8,470 nucleotides of DNA from Chitinophaga pinensis (GTDB lineage: Bacteria; Bacteroidota; Bacteroidia; Chitinophagales; Chitinophagaceae), in NCBI GenBank assembly GCA_943331145.2, contig CALQKL020000082.1, positions 1 to 8,470 of the forward strand. The letters run 5' to 3'. The notes below the pieces were generated by a model, which ran no database searches, had not been told where the DNA came from, and was given only the letters and a program-made list of their open reading frames with translations. How positions within the stretch are numbered: the stretch's first letter is position 1; every line of letters begins with the position of its first letter. Below, in pieces: positions 6,934 through 8,470 of the stretch. The position numbers and the translations under genes were made by a program.

Positions 6934-7872
6934 CTAAACATTCAATTCTTTTTTCCCAGAAAGTAAATATAAAACGGCCATACGAACTGCAACACCATTT
7001 TCCACTTGTTTTAAAATTACGGATTGCTTACTATCAGCTACATCACTATCAATTTCAACACCCCGATTAATTGGTCCTGGGTGCATGATTAATATTTCTT
7101 TATCGATGCCAGCTAATCGTTTTTGAGAAACCCCATAAGACAAATTATATTCCCTAAGAGAAGAAAATAAAACTTGATTTTGGCGTTCTAATTGAATACG
7201 AAGTACATTGGCAACATCGCACCATTTCAAAGCTTTTTGCAAATCATATTCTACTTGAACATCAAATGCTTGTTGAATATATTTGGGGATTAAAGTTGGA
7301 GGTCCGGATAACATGACCTCTGCGCCCATTTTTTTAAGTAAATAAATATTACTTAGTGCAACCCTTGAATGCATGATATCTCCAATCAACAAAACTTTTC
7401 TGCCTTCAAGCGTACCGTAATGTTCAATAATTGAAAATGCATCTAACAAAGCTTGAGTAGGATGTTCATTAATACCATCTCCAGCATTAACAATAGCAAT
7501 ATTAGGTAAATGCTTTGCTAAAAAATGAGGCGCTCCACTTGCACTATGGCGCATTACTACCATATCAACCTTCATGCTAAGAATATTATTAACCGTATCT
7601 AACAAAGTTTCTCCTTTGGATACTGATGATGCTGAAGCTGAAAAATTTATGGTATCGGCACTTAATCTTTTCTGTGCTAGTTCAAATGAAATCCTAGTTC
7701 GGGTAGAATTTTCGTAAAATAAATTCACAATGGTTACATCTCGTAATGATGGCACTTTTTTAATTGGTCGTTGTAATACTTCTTTAAATTGCTGAGCTGT
7801 AGATAATATTATAGAAATATCTTTTGGAAGAAGCGTTTTAATGCCTAGAAGATGATTAGTAGTTAGTTGCAT
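6934..7872 (-). CDS. pyrB: aspartate carbamoyltransferase catalytic subunit
   Basis: PyrB joins carbamoyl phosphate and L-aspartate to give N-carbamoyl-L-aspartate, the first committed step of de novo pyrimidine synthesis, in the cytoplasm. The 312-residue protein has normal length. STRTR (56-60) with preceding FYEN is the carbamoyl-phosphate loop, Lys86 in SVSKGET belongs to the mobile 80s loop, and MRHSASGAPH (107-116), NEHPTQ with His137, GDIMHSR (164-170), VLRIQLER (223-230) and the aspartate loop MHPGPINRGVEID (263-275) complete the active site. Aspartate rather than ornithine specificity is indicated by the HPGPINRG loop. The start at 7872 fits the family N-terminus (QLTTNHLLGIK). It follows pyrR by 55 bases. 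No pyrI regulatory subunit gene follows; the transcript meets a terminator 15 bases after the stop, so feedback control through PyrI is not expected from this locus. Confidence 0.97.
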   Translation of the reverse strand: MQLTTNHLLGIKTLLPKDISIILSTAQQFKEVLQRPIKKVPSLRDVTIVNLFYENSTRTRISFELAQKRLSADTINFSASASSVSKGETLLDTVNNILSMKVDMVVMRHSASGAPHFLAKHLPNIAIVNAGDGINEHPTQALLDAFSIIEHYGTLEGRKVLLIGDIMHSRVALSNIYLLKKMGAEVMLSGPPTLIPKYIQQAFDVQVEYDLQKALKWCDVANVLRIQLERQNQVLFSSLREYNLSYGVSQKRLAGIDKEILIMHPGPINRGVEIDSDVADSKQSVILKQVENGVAVRMAVLYLLSGKKELNV

Positions 7873-7878
7873 TAAGGA

Positions 7879-7886
7879 GCAAAGTT
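7879..7886 (-). promoter_or_regulatory. candidate -7 element just before pyrB
   Basis: On the minus strand TAACTTTG matches TAnnTTTG exactly and ends 6 bases before the pyrB ATG. No TTG lies at a suitable upstream distance in the 55-base gap. If used, it would give a leaderless or nearly leaderless pyrB message in addition to the pyrR-pyrB transcript. The same TTTAACTTT string precedes the aldehyde dehydrogenase start. Confidence 0.35.
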
Positions 7887-7927
7887 AAAGAAAATTGTTT
7901 ATGAGTTGTTTTTTATGACATTTTTTT

Positions 7928-8440
7928 TTACGAATAAATGACAACAGTGTTGTTTTTCCAATCTACCACAACATTTTGCTGAGGCTTGGTATCAATAGAT
8001 AGCCCGCAATAGTCAGGCTGAATAGGCAATTCACGATTAAAAGAACGATTAATCAAAACACATAATTCTACTTTTTGAGGACGGCCAAAATCTTGAAGGG
8101 CATCTAAAGCCGCTCGTATTGTTCGCCCTGTATACAAAACATCATCAATTAATATGACTTTTTTACCTTCAATAGATTGCGTTAATGTGGTTTCTTTAGG
8201 CTCATGAAGCTCGACCCTAATGTCATCTCTATAAAATGTAATGTCTAATAACCCATATTGTAATTTAAAATCCGGGTACAATGATGCAATCGTATCCATC
8301 ATTTTATTGGCTACTAATTTCCCTCTAGGCTGTATGCCAACAAAAACAATGTTATTTAATTCGTTTTGATTTTCAACCAACTGATGTGCAAGACGCTTAA
8401 TGGTTAAATCTAATTGGGTTGATGAAAGTAAAATTTCCAT
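7928..8440 (-). CDS. pyrR: bifunctional pyr operon regulator / uracil phosphoribosyltransferase
   Basis: PyrR is a type I phosphoribosyltransferase-fold protein that in Bacillus binds UMP/UTP and pyr leader RNA to attenuate transcription, and has weak uracil phosphoribosyltransferase activity (uracil + PRPP to UMP). The 170-residue protein shows GIQPRG (35-40), the PyrR signature GLLDITFYRDD (63-73), the PRPP loop VILIDDVLYTGRT (95-107) and RELPIQPDYCG (136-146); length is close to the usual 175-180. The ATG at 8440 fits the family start. It is followed by pyrB 55 bases downstream, typical of pyrimidine operons and supporting a control role. Only 30 bases of upstream DNA are in the window, with a -7-like element almost touching the start, so no attenuator leader is visible. 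Whether it regulates or mainly salvages uracil in this organism cannot be told. Confidence 0.94.
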   Translation of the reverse strand: MEILLSSTQLDLTIKRLAHQLVENQNELNNIVFVGIQPRGKLVANKMMDTIASLYPDFKLQYGLLDITFYRDDIRVELHEPKETTLTQSIEGKKVILIDDVLYTGRTIRAALDALQDFGRPQKVELCVLINRSFNRELPIQPDYCGLSIDTKPQQNVVVDWKNNTVVIYS

Positions 8441-8444
8441 ATTG

Positions 8445-8452
8445 CGAATTTA
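8445..8452 (-). promoter_or_regulatory. candidate -7 element of pyrR-pyrB
   Basis: On the minus strand TAAATTCG matches TAnnTTTG at all but one fixed base and ends 4 bases before the pyrR ATG. The -33 element would fall outside the window and cannot be checked. Use of this site would give an essentially leaderless transcript. Confidence 0.35.
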
Positions 8453-8470
8453 ACCCAAATTTTCAAGTTG

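Noticed and set aside
7921..7929. Run of nine T at the end of pyrR as a possible frameshift or terminator
   Set aside because: On the coding strand the TAA stop begins at the edge of the A run, so length changes would not alter the protein. Read in the gene direction it is an A tract, not a T tract.
8447..8461. AATTT/AAATT inverted repeat upstream of pyrR as an operator
   Set aside because: The arms are only five AT bases with a 5-base spacer and are expected by chance in such AT-rich sequence.

Overview
The window looks like an ordinary chromosomal segment of a Bacteroidota bacterium, probably near Chitinophagaceae/Sphingobacteriales (inference). Supporting signs are the AT-rich DNA, A-rich stretches instead of Shine-Dalgarno sites before start codons, matches to the Bacteroidota -7 promoter element TAnnTTTG close to starts, and protein styles typical of the phylum: PanB with an FGTYSVRAK segment, a secreted S8 protease with a DDDKNGYIDD loop, and a pyrR-pyrB pair without pyrI. 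No taxon can be fixed from the sequence alone.

Layout, left to right. The + strand carries the 3' part of a ROK-family sugar kinase gene (1-690, cut by the window edge), then panB of pantothenate/CoA synthesis 30 bases later (721-1536). After a 110-base gap holding a -7 element and a possible 8-codon leader ORF comes a BtuB-like TonB-dependent outer-membrane receptor (1647-3548). Next are a family-7 aldehyde dehydrogenase of the antiquitin type, expected to act in lysine catabolism (3608-5131), and a secreted subtilisin-like serine protease with a large insertion (5202-6863). A perfect 22-bp-arm hairpin at 6873-6918 separates these from the convergent minus-strand pair pyrR (8440-7928) then pyrB (7872-6934), which serve de novo pyrimidine synthesis and its control.

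The genes do not form one pathway. Only pyrR-pyrB is a functional unit, and ROK-panB may share a transcript because of close spacing. The TonB receptor, aldehyde dehydrogenase and protease look like separate units, each with its own weak promoter candidate. There are no rRNA or tRNA genes, insertion sequences, CRISPR arrays, phage genes or defence genes. No intergenic gap exceeds about 110 bases.

I found no convincing undescribed system. The most useful second looks are the pyrR-pyrB unit, which has almost no leader in which PyrR could act by attenuation, the tiny ORF overlapping the receptor start codon, the ROK kinase lacking the family's zinc cysteines, and the long insertion inside the protease catalytic domain.
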